Shown here: in pieces, positions 36,966 to 47,735 of the stretch | Numbering within the stretch: the first letter of the stretch is position 1 | Layout of the letters: the number at the start of each line of letters is the position of its first letter | Source: Gibbula magus | Taxonomy: Eukaryota; Mollusca; Gastropoda; Trochida; Trochidae | NCBI GenBank assembly: GCA_936450465.1 | Contig: OW388299.1 | Location: 37,149,548 to 37,213,547 of the forward strand | Length of the DNA: 64,000 nt | Direction: 5' to 3' | Made by a program: the position numbers and the translations under genes | Notes under the pieces: model-generated | The model's database searches: none | The model's input: the letters and a program-made list of their open reading frames with translations, nothing else | What the model was told of the DNA's origin: nothing

Positions 36966-37871
36966 GCAGAGAGCATAGCGGCACCACCAAAAGTACAGTT
37001 CCTTCATGATAACAATGTACCTCATTTACTGTCAGTGTCACATTTGATATTGGGTTCATACCAAAAGGTGTAAGAAAGAGAACATTCCCTTCTTTTGAAC
37101 ATTTTTGCATTTGAGGGATCTGGATCTGCCTATGATTATTATTAACATCTAACACATGTCTGAACATTTTTTTGAATTTTTCTAAAATTTCTGTATTTTA
37201 AAAAAAAAAAAAGATGTCTGTATTGCTTTCTTCAATTACGAAATACATTACCCACAGGATCAGACTAGTATTCTTGATGAACTTTTACTTCAGCGATCCA
37301 ACGACCATCGATTCCAATTTCTGATGTTATTCTTCCGATGTCTGTTTTATGTACACGAGGACATTGATGAGGCAACTTACACTGCATTAACCCCTCATTA
37401 TAACGTATCTCCAGAAAATTATTCTGCGGTAGAATGATCGAATGGTGATTAACTAAATGAGATCAAATTTTGCTGAGGTTACTCCCTATGCTAATGATAA
37501 GGATGATTAGTAAAACGCTTGTTAATACTGATCCTGTGCTATAATGGGGTAAGAGATTCATGTAAGCTAAAGCCCACTAATCACATGTATGTAGATTATA
37601 TGCAAGACAATATCTCTAATGGCAAAATTATACTGAAAATAGATTGCATTAACAGACAATACGAAAATTAATACAGAACATAATTTTTCGCCTTTTTGTA
37701 CAGAATAATGTTTTAACCATTTCTGAATTTAAAAACAAAGAAATATTTAGAAATATTTTATCCAAATGAAATATTTTAATGAAAATAAGTAACTATTGGT
37801 AAAGGCCTTTCAAAGTATATAAAACATTTAATTAAAACTGTTCAAGAATTATAGCTAATAGCATGTGTTGA
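36966..37871. other. AT-rich sequence, nothing recognised
   Basis: A run of A at 37200-37212 is the only oddity noticed. Confidence 0.4.
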
Positions 37872-37875
37872 TTAA

Positions 37876-37986
37876 CCCTTACGTTTGGGTCCATGAATAT
37901 TCTGGGTTAACCTATTTTAAGCTGAAGACTCCTATATATTGGCCACACAAAATGGTTTGGAACTAATTGATTCAGCAGGTAAAGTG
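37876..37986. mobile_element. TTAA-flanked MITE
   Basis: TTAA lies at 37872-37875 and 37987-37990. The ends read CCCTTACGTTTGGG and, as the complement of the right, CACTTTACCTGCTGAATC, a weak terminal inverted repeat. The core ATGGTTTGGAACTAATTGAT is shared with 55.3 kb and with fragments at 0.6 and 1.8 kb. TTAA targets with CCC-type ends suggest a piggyBac-related non-autonomous family. Confidence 0.55.
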
Positions 37987-37990
37987 TTAA

Positions 37991-38094
37991 TTAAATAACA
38001 ACGGAAGTCTGGTATATCTTTGGCCTCCCTTTAAATTATCGTCAATTATAAAATAATATTAGTGGTTGAAATATGGTAAATTGGCACCCAGAAT
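37991..38094. other. Unique sequence
   Basis: Nothing was recognised. Confidence 0.4.
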
Positions 38095-38460
38095 CCTCCA
38101 GCACGGCTTTTCCATTGACCTCCCACAATCCTGCTAAAAAAGGATTGTGAAAGACATAATCATACTGGAAGAAATACAGTTGTATGACAAACAAGGCTGT
38201 TACATTCACCTCCCACATGTTACAGAGCAGTCAAAAGCATTTATTGTAAGAAATACAGTTCAATGACACCAAGGCTGTTACATTCACCTCCCGTTCATAT
38301 TGTGAAGCAAGGACAAAGGGATCATAGCCTTTAAGATTAATCTAAACCTATTTTTTTAACATTGTTGAAGACTTATCACATGGCTGAGACAAGTTAGTGG
38401 AACAGTACGGTACCCAGATATACACTAGTGCAAGACCAAAGCTGTTCTTTTCACCTCCCC
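38095..38460. repeat. Diverged tandem repeat, about 80-90 bp
   Basis: CAAGGCTGTTACATTCACCTCCC occurs at about 38193 and 38271. Looser forms are at about 38103 (CGGCTTTTCCATTGACCTCCC) and 38436 (CAAAGCTGTTCTTTTCACCTCCC). Between them, AAGAAATACAGTT also recurs. Confidence 0.6.
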
Positions 38461-40149
38461 GTCAACACATCATGTAACAGCTGTGTAACTGTGCTATTAG
38501 GCAATGGATCAAGTTGTTACTCTCACAATTAATACTTTTAGCAGCAGAGTGATGATACACTACAGCAATTGCTTCTCCCACTTCCTCGTCAATTACTAAC
38601 GAAATCGACACTCTTGCTGATCAACAGATGTTTCAAACTAAATGCTAAATATTTGAATTAATATAATTGATGGTGGAAAAATGTGTACCATTGATAACTA
38701 ACCTAAATTATTGGCCCAGCTTTCATTGTTGTGTACTTTTACAATTCTCAAATGTACCTAAATTATTTGTCAAGAACAAAACACATTTCTTGGAAAAACA
38801 GTGCGTGGATATACCCAAAATATTTTCACAAACATTGATCAAATGAACAAATGAAGACCTACATTCTATCAACATTTTTCATATTTGTAATATGATTGTA
38901 ATAAGACATTTCTCGTCCAATTAGGATCAGAAAAATTCTTCCAGGAAATGAAATTGCTTTTTTTAAACAAAGTAATTTTCCCGTTAATTCATCACTGCTT
39001 TTGTGACTTGGCTTATTATCTATGACTTAGTCATATTTTTGAGCAAAGCGTAACCCCAACAACCAATTAGATTGAGATGAAATACCCATATGTCAGCCGA
39101 GGACGCAAAATCCGCTAGCTGATGCGAAAGGTATCAATATAAACGATCGCAATCCCCGAATAACTTCCCATGGGACTTTAAAATCAGAAGCCGAGAAAGA
39201 ATCCACTGAAAATACATGATTTTTGTCAGACCAAATCTTTCGAAGGCTTTCTCATATCATATCACGTGGAAAAGTGGAACAGGATCGTGCGCAAATTCGA
39301 ACTGGATGATCACAAATCTTGCCCCAATGTCCGATCTTCTCAGTTTGGTCAGGCATCAATTTTAAATAGCTTTTCACTTCCTGGGTTAGCTTGATTCTTT
39401 CTTCATTATGGATTTTTTATTCAAAACTATAATTTAGTTTTTGATTTCAATTAAATCTAAGCAATGGATTGAACTAGAAATATAGGCTGTGATTGTGTTT
39501 GAAAGTTCATAGTGAAGAAACTCCAGAAACGCTTCAAATCAGTTGAAAAATTGAAATTGTTCATATTCATATTTCATTTTTAAATTAAAGTCAAGAAAGA
39601 GAACCAACCTGTGACAAGCTCTTCGCAGGAGCATCAGCTGTAAGGAGTTTTCAGTGACCAATCAGATTACAGCTTATCTGAAAGACAAAATCAAAATGTA
39701 ACATAAATATGACTACCTTTGTTTATAAGGCATAACAGTGCTTTGAGATTAATTAGAAATTATTAATAAAGAATTAACAGCTTATGTGGCAAGACAAATA
39801 CTAATAAACTAACGGATAGAAGAGACTTTTTCAACATCAAATGGCAGAATGTACTAATTTACCAAGTCCAATAAACCACAGGCTACATTTAGCTCAATGA
39901 GTAGAAAATTTACATTAAAAATCTCTTTAAGCAGCCTTTGGCAATGAAAACTAATTATCACAGAGCAATTATTTACTGTAGAATAATCATTAGAAGTTTG
40001 TTCACCTTTCACTGAAATTAGGTTTTGTCTTATTGAAAATAAACTTAACATATGAAAATAAAATATCATGTGGCCCCTTAAATTATATCTTAATGTTTAC
40101 TGTACGTATTAATACCTTTAATAACATCTGAATCTTACCAAGTGACTGT
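38461..40149. other. Unique sequence, no gene seen
   Basis: AT-rich DNA. 39050-39370 is somewhat more GC-rich and non-repetitive. No gene was recognised. Confidence 0.4.
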
Positions 40150-40490
40150 CTTGAATTTATCTTACAATTAATTCTTCATATAATAACATCTAAATTACAC
40201 TCTTGACAATTTACCATATAGCAACACCTAAATAACATCTGATAATTTACCATAAAAACTTCTTGAATTACATCTGACAATTTACCACATGAACACATAA
40301 AATTACATATGACAATTTACCATATAAACACCTTGAATTACATCTGACAATTACCATATGAACACCTTGAATTACATCTGACAATTTACCATATGAACAC
40401 ATTGAATTACATCTGACAATTACCATATGAACACCTTCAATTACATCTGACAAATTATTAAATGAACACCTCGAATTGTAATTTTCCAGA
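40150..40490. repeat. 34-36 bp minisatellite, about 8 units
   Basis: GAATTACATCTGACAATTTA, then CCATATGAACACCTT, is repeated with small changes from about 40230 to 40470. More diverged forms extend upstream to about 40150. Confidence 0.85.
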
Positions 40491-41224
40491 CAATCAACTA
40501 ATATAACAACTGACAGGTTATTATAAAATCCTGAATTATATCAATATCAAACTAAATCTTCCAATTATCCACAAGAACACCAACAAAACGTTACTATTTA
40601 TATTTCAACACAGTAACAAATCTGAATTCTTAGCAAAGCTATTGTAATGAAATTGGTTCATTGTTATTTGTCTTTAACATCAGAAATTCTTTTTGAAATA
40701 CTATACACGAATGATCAAAACCAAACTGTATAGCAAATACGAAGAGTGGTACATGTGTTTTTTATCATTAAATATTTACATTTTTTTCACAATTATAATT
40801 AACTTCTATCCTTGAAGCTTTTTTAGCTGGAAAAGTGAATATCGAAGTCAATTTTTGGCAACATGTGTCGATGTCAGGCCATATTTCCAATAATTATTTC
40901 TTTGCTCGTCACATGTGTTGCATAGTCTCATTAAAACAATTATTCAGCATCGGTAGCGCTGCAATATTACAAATTACAATCAACTGAAATCAATTCTCCA
41001 CACTCAGCTCTTCCCCGTTGATATCCTGATTAAAGGTAAACAGGATGCATGTTCGGAGGTAAAGGAGATGGAAAGAAGAGGAGTATACACTCGGAATTGT
41101 GCTTCATATGGAATATCGTACAATAAGTATATTTCATTGCTCAGCTCTTATGTCAAGTTTATGCATCTTTGATGATAACGAAGGGAGTTGACACGTGTAT
41201 CATTGCTTCAGATCTACCTGGATC
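40491..41224. other. Unique sequence, no gene seen
   Basis: AT-rich DNA with nothing recognised. Confidence 0.4.
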
Positions 41225-41820
41225 GTTAACAGGTGAGACAGGTAGAGACTCAATAAATCAACCTCAAATTCAATATTTCTTATTATACTGTTGCCTATAA
41301 AATTTAACCCTTTTCTTTTTTTAAAATCACTTTATATTTCTATCAAATGTACAAAAACATTTTACCTTGAAAATTCTTCTACTGTATGTGTCAGCCAGTG
41401 TGGTGATATCATCAAACAATGTATATCATTGGCAATATTATTAACCAACAAATATCATCATGTACATGTATTAAATAAATATATATATTTTGTTTTAAAA
41501 ATCCTTCAAATTCAAAGATTTTCACATAACTCTATTATTATTTTCTTACAATTTAAGTAAATATTCTAAATGTTTTAAGATAAAATAACAAGCACACCGT
41601 AAAAAGTCACCTGTGGATCTCATTTGCATATCATTTTCCTTTGCAGGTGAGGTTAATTAGCAGCCCGAGGGTTACCAATTTACCTTCAAATTCCTTTATC
41701 ACATTCCCAGTCATTTGAAGGCAATATTCTGCATGTTTTATGATAATGAAAGAAACTACACCTTGACATCTCACCTGTAAACGCCTACCTAATCAACAGG
41801 TGAGAGGACAGGTAGATCAC
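41225..41820. promoter_or_regulatory. Cluster of CAGGTG/CACCTG E-boxes with an octamer
   Basis: CAGGTG or CACCTG occurs at about 41230, 41609, 41645, 41773 and 41799, together with two ACAGGTAG strings. A perfect ATTTGCAT octamer (41632-41639) and GGTTAATTAGCAG (about 41652) lie in the middle. Such E-boxes are bound by Snail/ZEB or bHLH factors, and the octamer by POU factors. The density is well above chance expectation, but enhancer function is an inference. Confidence 0.35.
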
Positions 41821-42789
41821 CCTCCGACACTGACAGCGCCCTCATTCAAGTCAACAGCATATTACATGCTAATTATAATAAAATGCAAATATTTGTATGG
41901 AAAAGTCCATACTAATGATAACAGCTTGTTTCAAATCATAAGCAGTTGGGTCATGCATAGGCGGCCTAACGTTGTTAATTCCGTTGGGATGTGATCAGAA
42001 TTATCACCACGCACTTTCAATAAATTTGGTTTTTTTTTGCGTGACAAATTAGTTTTATGATTATGATTTGCATTATAACTGTTATTAGAATTGGAGGAAA
42101 GTGTTACTGTTATTACTTTTATTAAAGCAACTTCTTAAATTGCAGTAAAATTAAAGAAATGCTCTAAGTTTTAAAATGACAAATCATTTTTCTCAATGAT
42201 TAATTGTGATTTGCGAAATGATAAATTATTTACTAAAATGTCTGTTTTAGATATTATGGAGTTTAATTAGAAAATAAATTCATTTACTTTCTCTCCAGAA
42301 ACTTTAACTCAAGAAATGTATAATGATAATCATAATTAAGTAGGAGAAACAAGATGATATTCAAATATTTCTATTATGACTTAGAAACTGATTTAAATGA
42401 GTTCAACATTTATAAATAAAGCATCACCTTTATCTCAAAATTAGAAGGAAAAAAAAACTAAGGACAATATAAATATTTACTTACAGAAAAATGTATACCT
42501 TTTATAACTCATAATTATACACAAGCCATTGAATTGTCATCCACCCCTTAAAAATTTCACTGAGCTGAATTGATATCATATAATTTTTTAATATTTGCCT
42601 GAGGAAGTTCACTTTTTTGCTCAAAACAAGTGTAAAGAAATTTTTTTTACTTTCATTTGATTTAATAACAAGTAATTGTCACAAACGTGACCATGTCCCC
42701 TGCCGCAATTAAGAAATGAGCTAAAAGAATGGACACACAGCTTGTACCGAGTAGTGACATTTACATGTTTGATTCAATTATTGTTATAT
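41821..42789. other. AT-rich sequence, nothing recognised
   Basis: No gene or repeat was seen. Confidence 0.45.
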
Positions 42790-43310
42790 CGGGCAAAAAT
42801 TTCAAAATGGTCAAAGTCTTGTAGTGACCTTGAAAGCGGGGTCAAGGTCACCCAAATCGACTGGTGTCTACATATTCCCCAAATGGAGACAGGTACCAAA
42901 TTTGAAGACTCTAGGTACAGCAGTTCATGAGATATCGTGCTAACAACATTTGCCAATCAGTCTTGTAGTGACCTTGAAAATAATTTCCAGGTCAACCAAA
43001 TCGACTGGTATCTGGATATTCCCCAAATGAAGACTGATACTAAATTTAAAACCGATAGTTCTAGCAGTTCATGAGGAATCGCACTAACAACATTTTAAAA
43101 ACTGGTCAAAGTCTCGGCCTGACCTTGAAAATTAGGTCAAGGTCACCGAAAACTTTTCAGGTCTACGTATTCCCCAGATGAAGACTGGTACAAAGTTTGA
43201 AGACTCTAGGTCGAAGGGTTCATGAGATATCGCGCTAACAACATTTTCAAAACTGGTCAAAGTCTCCCCGTGACCTTGAAATTAGATATCGCGCTAACAA
43301 GAAGCGGGAC
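42790..43310. repeat. Tandem repeat, about 147 bp x 3.5, with TGACCTTGA/TCAAGGTCA
   Basis: The unit is (A)TGGTCAAAGTCT..GTGACCTTGA..GGTCAAGGTCACC.AAA..GACTGGT.TCTA.ATATTCCCCA, then AATG.AGAC.GGTACCAAATTT, then GAAGACTCTAGGT...GTTCATGAGATATCG.GCTAACAACATTT. TGACCTTGA is at 42825, 42969, 43120 and 43271, a spacing of 144-151 bp. TCAAGGTCA follows at 42842 and 43137. The array ends abruptly at the CGTA microsatellite. Confidence 0.85.
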
Positions 43311-43340
43311 GTACGTACGTATGTACGTACGGACGTACGG
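43309..43340. repeat. (ACGT)n microsatellite
   Basis: GACGTACGTACGTATGTACG, then TACGGACGTACGG, joins the 147-bp array to the GC hairpin. It is rich in CpG. Confidence 0.85.
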
Positions 43341-43352
43341 AGCTGAATACTA

Positions 43353-43388
43353 TGTCCCCCGCTCCGCGCTCCGCGGCGGCGGGGGACA
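43353..43388. mobile_element. GC-rich terminal hairpin
   Basis: TGTCCCCCGC (43353-43362) and GCGGGGGACA (43379-43388) are a perfect 10-bp inverted repeat around a 16-bp GC-rich loop. Following directly on the 147-bp array and CGTA run, it looks like one end of a composite mobile element that carries the array. The class is not determined. A Helitron-like terminal hairpin was considered, but there is no CTRR end. Confidence 0.5.
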
Positions 43389-43407
43389 ACAAGCTTTTCT
43401 ATTTTAG

Positions 43408-43762
43408 AAGAGGATGGCTGTTGCCGTCATAGAGGACGGTTGTTGCCATCATAGAGGATCATTGTTGCCGTCGTAGAGAATGATTATTGCCATCATAGAG
43501 GACGGTTGTTGCCGTCATAGAGAATGATTATTGCCATCATAGAGGACGGTTGTTGCCGTCATAGAGAATAATTATTGCCATCATAGAGGACGGTTGTTGC
43601 CGTCATAGAGAATGATTATTGCCATCATAGAGGACGGTTGTTGCCGTCGTAGAGAATGATTATTGCCATCATAGAGGACGGTTGTTGCCGTCGTAGAGAA
43701 TGATTATTGCCATCATAGAGGAAAGTTGTTGCCGTCATAGAGAATGATCATTGCCATCATGA
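43408..43762. repeat. 22-bp minisatellite arranged as 44-bp dimers
   Basis: Units of 22 bp alternate between TAGAGGACGGTTGTTGCCGTCA and a transition-differing form, TAGAGAATGATTATTGCCATCA. About 16 units are present, and the 44-bp dimer is exact over several copies (for example 43501 and 43545). The first form holds a perfect hairpin, GACGG-TTGTTG-CCGTC (43501-43516); the second has lost it. The first few units are not in strict alternation. Confidence 0.92.
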
Positions 43763-43792
43763 TAACCTCGATAACCTCTTTTGGACATTTTA

Positions 43793-44413
43793 ATTAGGTC
43801 TTCAATACGAATGTCTAAAGGCCTATTGTTTTTATCCAGATTATTATTATTATTAGGTCTTCATAATGTATGTCTCTAAGACGTATTGTTATTATCCTGA
43901 TTATTTATTAAGGATTCAGCTATAAGGCCATATTGGCGTGTTTTTAGGTCTTAAAGACAAAGTCTGGAAGACCTATTGTTATTACTATAGCCTTTTGAGG
44001 TCTTCAAGACGAATGTCTGGAAGACCTATTGTTCTTATCAAGATTTTTTAAAAGCATTTTTGAGTATTTTCTTGAATATTCAGAAAAACAAAACGCATTA
44101 CTTATGTATGAAATCTAAATGATGATTACATCTACATTGTACTTAAGTGGAAATTAAAGCACAACATTTTCTATGTTACACCTCAGTATGAAAATATTAA
44201 CCATTTTGTTTTAATCGTGAGAAGCATCATGTAGGGGTCAAATGATATGCGGATTGTTCCATTTTCAGAGGGTCATTGTCTTTGGAGAATTTATGTAAAA
44301 CAAATACTGAAGATAGAGACATGTTTGATAGCTCATTTTAAAGCAGAGAAACTGATGAATAACCGAGAGTCCAACATGGAGTTCAAGGTCAAGCAGAAGT
44401 CTTGAAGACCTAA
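43793..44413. mobile_element. AGGTCTTC element with terminal inverted repeats
   Basis: The left end TTAGGTCTTCAATACGAATG is mirrored by a right end whose complement reads TTAGGTCTTCAAGACTTC (about 44396-44413). Internal copies of AGGTCTTC.A.ACGAATGTCT.GAAGACCTATTGTT.TTAT lie at about 43856, 43946 and 44005. Each is itself nearly palindromic. There is no coding capacity and the target-site duplication is not clear. Confidence 0.55.
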
Positions 44414-45283
44414 GTATTGACGCGTCAATCCTAGTTACTTGCTGTTTTCATCAGTGCAACACCATTCAAAGTGGACATTTTCCCTGGAGGTTCTCATATT
44501 CATAATTGCTTATCATAAATGATATTGCGATTACAAAGCAAATACCTTTATTAAAAAAAACATTACGATTTTCAAGTTTATTTTGAATGTTTGCTTTTTT
44601 TAGAAATACTTGCCATTTAGATAGTGAAGAAATATAACATGGTTATATTTGGGATAACACTAACCAATAGCTTACCACACGACCATTTCGCCTGATGTTA
44701 AATCATCTTCTCCAATTGTTTTTTTTACATCACCTGCAATTTGATTTATATCATCCGTGATTTGTAAATTATTTCATTGACCAGATGTGGCCTCATTAAG
44801 TAAGACTAATTGCCGATTCAATAACCCAGTTCAGTAGATGGAAGACATGGCAAATCAGCAAATAATCAAGCACTTTGTACTTTACAGGTAATCACTGCAT
44901 CCACTCCAGAACTCAACAACCCATGAAGTGTCAACTCTCAACCATCAGGCTATCAACCGTGACAGCCCGTAGCCAGCCAACCATGACCTAGCCCTCAAAC
45001 AACTGGAACGAGACACAGAAAACATTGTGCTCTGTTTTAGCCTAAACAATTGGTTGTCAACACTTGAAAACCTTTATGGGGGCAAATTATCCAAAACATC
45101 TAATGTTTATCTGAAAACTCCCCATAACCGTTAGACCATGAAACATGAAATCTTTAAGTACCAGTAGCCCATTTTCACGCTGGTAATAAATACATTGAAT
45201 CGAATCAATGACTTTCTCTTTATATCACTGCAAACTTGATTGGTATCCCACTAAAACCATTCCCCTTGTCCCCTTCAAGCTCA
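44414..45283. other. Unique sequence, no gene seen
   Basis: AT-rich up to about 44800, then C-rich with many CCA/CAAC strings (44880-45010). Nothing was recognised. Confidence 0.4.
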
Positions 45284-47735
45284 CTCATTGCCCCTTTCTC
45301 CTGACCCCTTCCTTTCCCTCCTTCCCCATGTCCCTTCCTATCTCCCTCCTTCCCACATTCTCACCCTCCCTCCTTGTCCTCTCCCTTCCCACTTTCTCCT
45401 CACTCTCCCTCCTTGTCCCCTCGCTTCCCACTTTCTCCTCACCCTCCCTCCTTGTCCCCTCGCTTCCCACATTCTCACCCTCCCTCCTTGTCCCCTCGCT
45501 TCCCACTTTCTCCTCACCCTCCCTCCTTGTCCTCTCCCTTCCCACTTTCTCCTCACCCTCCCTCCTTGTCCTCTCCCTTCCCACTTTCTCCTCATCCTCC
45601 CACCTTGTCCTCTCCCTTCCCACTTTCTCCTCACCCTCCCTCCTTGTCCTCTCCCTTCCCACTTTCTCCTCATCCTCCCACCTTGTCCTCTCCCTTCCAA
45701 CTTTCTCCTCATCCTCCCTTCTTGTCCCCTCGCTTCCCACTTTCTCCTCACCCTCCCTCCTTGTCCTCTCCCTTCCCACTTTCTCCTCACTCTCCCTCCT
45801 TGTCCCCTCACTTCCCACTTTCTCCTCACCCTCCCTCCTTGTCCCCTCGCTTCCCACTTTCTCCTCATCCTCCCACCTTGTCCTCTCCCTTCCCACTTTC
45901 TCCTCATCCTCCCTCCTTGTCCCCTCGCTTCCAACTTTCTCCTCACCCTCCCTCCTTGTCCCCTCGCTTCCCACTTTCTCCTCACCCTCCCTCCTTGTCC
46001 TCTCCCTTCCCACTTTCTCCTCACTCTCCCTCCTTGTCCCCTCGCTTCCCACTTTCTCCTCACCCTCCCTCCTTTTCCTCTCCCTTCCCACTTTCTCCTC
46101 ATCCTCCCTCCTTGTCCTCTCCCTTCCCACTTTCTCCTCACTCTCCCTCCTTGTCCCCTCACTTCCCACTTTCTCCTCACCCTCCCTCCTTGTCCTCTCC
46201 CTTCCCACTTTCTCCTCACTCTCCCTCCTTGTCCCCTCGCTTCCCACTTTCTCCTCATCCTCCCTCCTTGTCCCCTCGCTTCCCACTTTCTCCTCACCCT
46301 CCCTCCTTGTCCTCTCCCTTCCCACTTTCTCCTCAACCTCCCTCCTTGTCCTCTCCCTTCCCACTTTCTCCTCATCCTCCCACCTTGTCCTCTCCCTTCC
46401 AACTTTCTCCTCATCCTCCCTCCTTGTCCCCTCGCTTCCAACTTTCTCCTCACCCTCCCTCCTTGTCCCCTCGCTTCCCACTTTCTCCTCACCCTCCCTC
46501 CTTGTCCTCTCCCTTCCCACTTTCTCCTCACTCTCCCTCCTTGTCCCCTCGCTTCCCACTTTCTCCTCACCCTCCCTCCTTTTCCTCTCCCTTCCCACTT
46601 TCTCCTCATCCTCCCTCCTTGTCCTCTCCCTTCCCACTTTCTCCTCACTCTCCCTCCTTGTCCCCTCACTTCCCACTTTTTCCTCACCCTCCCTCCTTGT
46701 CCTCTCCCTTCCCACTTTCTCCTCACTCTCCCTCCTTGTCCCCTCGCTTCCCACTTTCTCCTCATCCTCCCTCCTTGTCCCCTCGCTTCCCACTTTCTCC
46801 TCACTCTCCCTCCTTGTCCCCTCGCTTCCCACTTTCTCCTCACCCTCCCTCCTTGTCCTCTCCCTTCCCACTTTCTCCTCAACCTCCCTCCTTGTCCTCT
46901 CCCTTCCCACTTTCTCCTCATCCTCCCACCTTGTCCTCTCCCTTCCAACTTTCTCCTCACCCTCCCTCCTTGTCCCCTCGCTTCCCACTTTCTCCTCACT
47001 CTCCCTCCTTGTCCCCTCGCTTCCCACTTTCTCCTCATCCTCCCACCTTGTCCTCTCCCTTCCAACTTTCTCCTCACCCTCCCTCCTTGTCCCCTCGCTT
47101 CCCACTTTCTCCTCACTCTCCCTCCTTGTCCTCTCCCTTCCAACTTTCTCCTCACTCTCCCTCCTTGTCCTCTCCCTTCCCACTTTCTCCTCACCCTCCC
47201 TCCTTGTCCCCTCGCTTCCCACTTTCTCCTCACTCTCCCTCCTTGTCCTCTCCCTTCCAACTTTCTCCTCACTCTCCCTCCTTGTCCTCTCCCTTCCCAC
47301 TTTCTCCTCACCCTCCCTCCTTGTCCTCTCCCTTCCCACTTTCCCCTCATCCTCCCACCTTGTCCTCTCCCTTCCAATTTTCTCCTCATCCTCCCTTCTT
47401 GTCCCCTCGCTTCCCACTTTCTCCTCACCCTCCCTCCTTGTCCCCTCGCTTCCCACTTTCTCCTCACTCTCCCTCCTTGTCCCCTCGCTTCCAACTTTCT
47501 CCTCACCCTCCCTCCTTGTCCCCTCGCTTCCCACTTTTTCCTCATCCTTCCACCTTGTCCTCTCCCTTCCAACTTTCTCCTCATCCTCCCTCCTTGTCCC
47601 CTCGCTTCCAACTTTCTCCTCACCCTCCTCCTTGTCCCCTCGCTTCCCACTTTCTCCTCACTCTCCCTCCTTGTCCCCTCGCTTCCAACTTTCTCCTCAC
47701 CCTCCCTCCTTGATCCTTCCTTTCCTCTTCTCCTT
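45284..47735. repeat. 39-bp pyrimidine-rich minisatellite, about 60 copies
   Basis: The unit is CCCTCCCTCCTTGTCCCCTC, then GCTTCCCACTTTCTCCTCA (39 bp, about 90% pyrimidine). Two main variants differ at CCCCTCGCTTCC versus CTCTCCCTTCC, with secondary changes CACTCT/CACCCT/CATCCT and CCCAC/CCAAC. Rare markers show higher-order duplication: CCTTTTCC at 46072 and 46579 are 507 bp apart (13 units); CTCAACC at 46335 and 46881 are 546 bp apart (14 units); CCCTTCTTG at 45714 and 47391 are 1677 bp apart (43 units). Stop codons are rare because of composition, so several frames stay open; none is called a gene. Confidence 0.95.

Noticed and set aside
40268..40453. Repeated minus-strand peptide frame
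   Set aside because: It is the translation of the 34-36 bp minisatellite.
43353..43388. Helitron 3' terminus
   Set aside because: The hairpin is present but no CTRR follows it at the expected distance, and no 5' TC end was identified.
43408..43762. CRISPR-like alternation of repeat and spacer
   Set aside because: The alternating 22-bp parts are variants of one unit, not unique spacers, and the context is eukaryotic.
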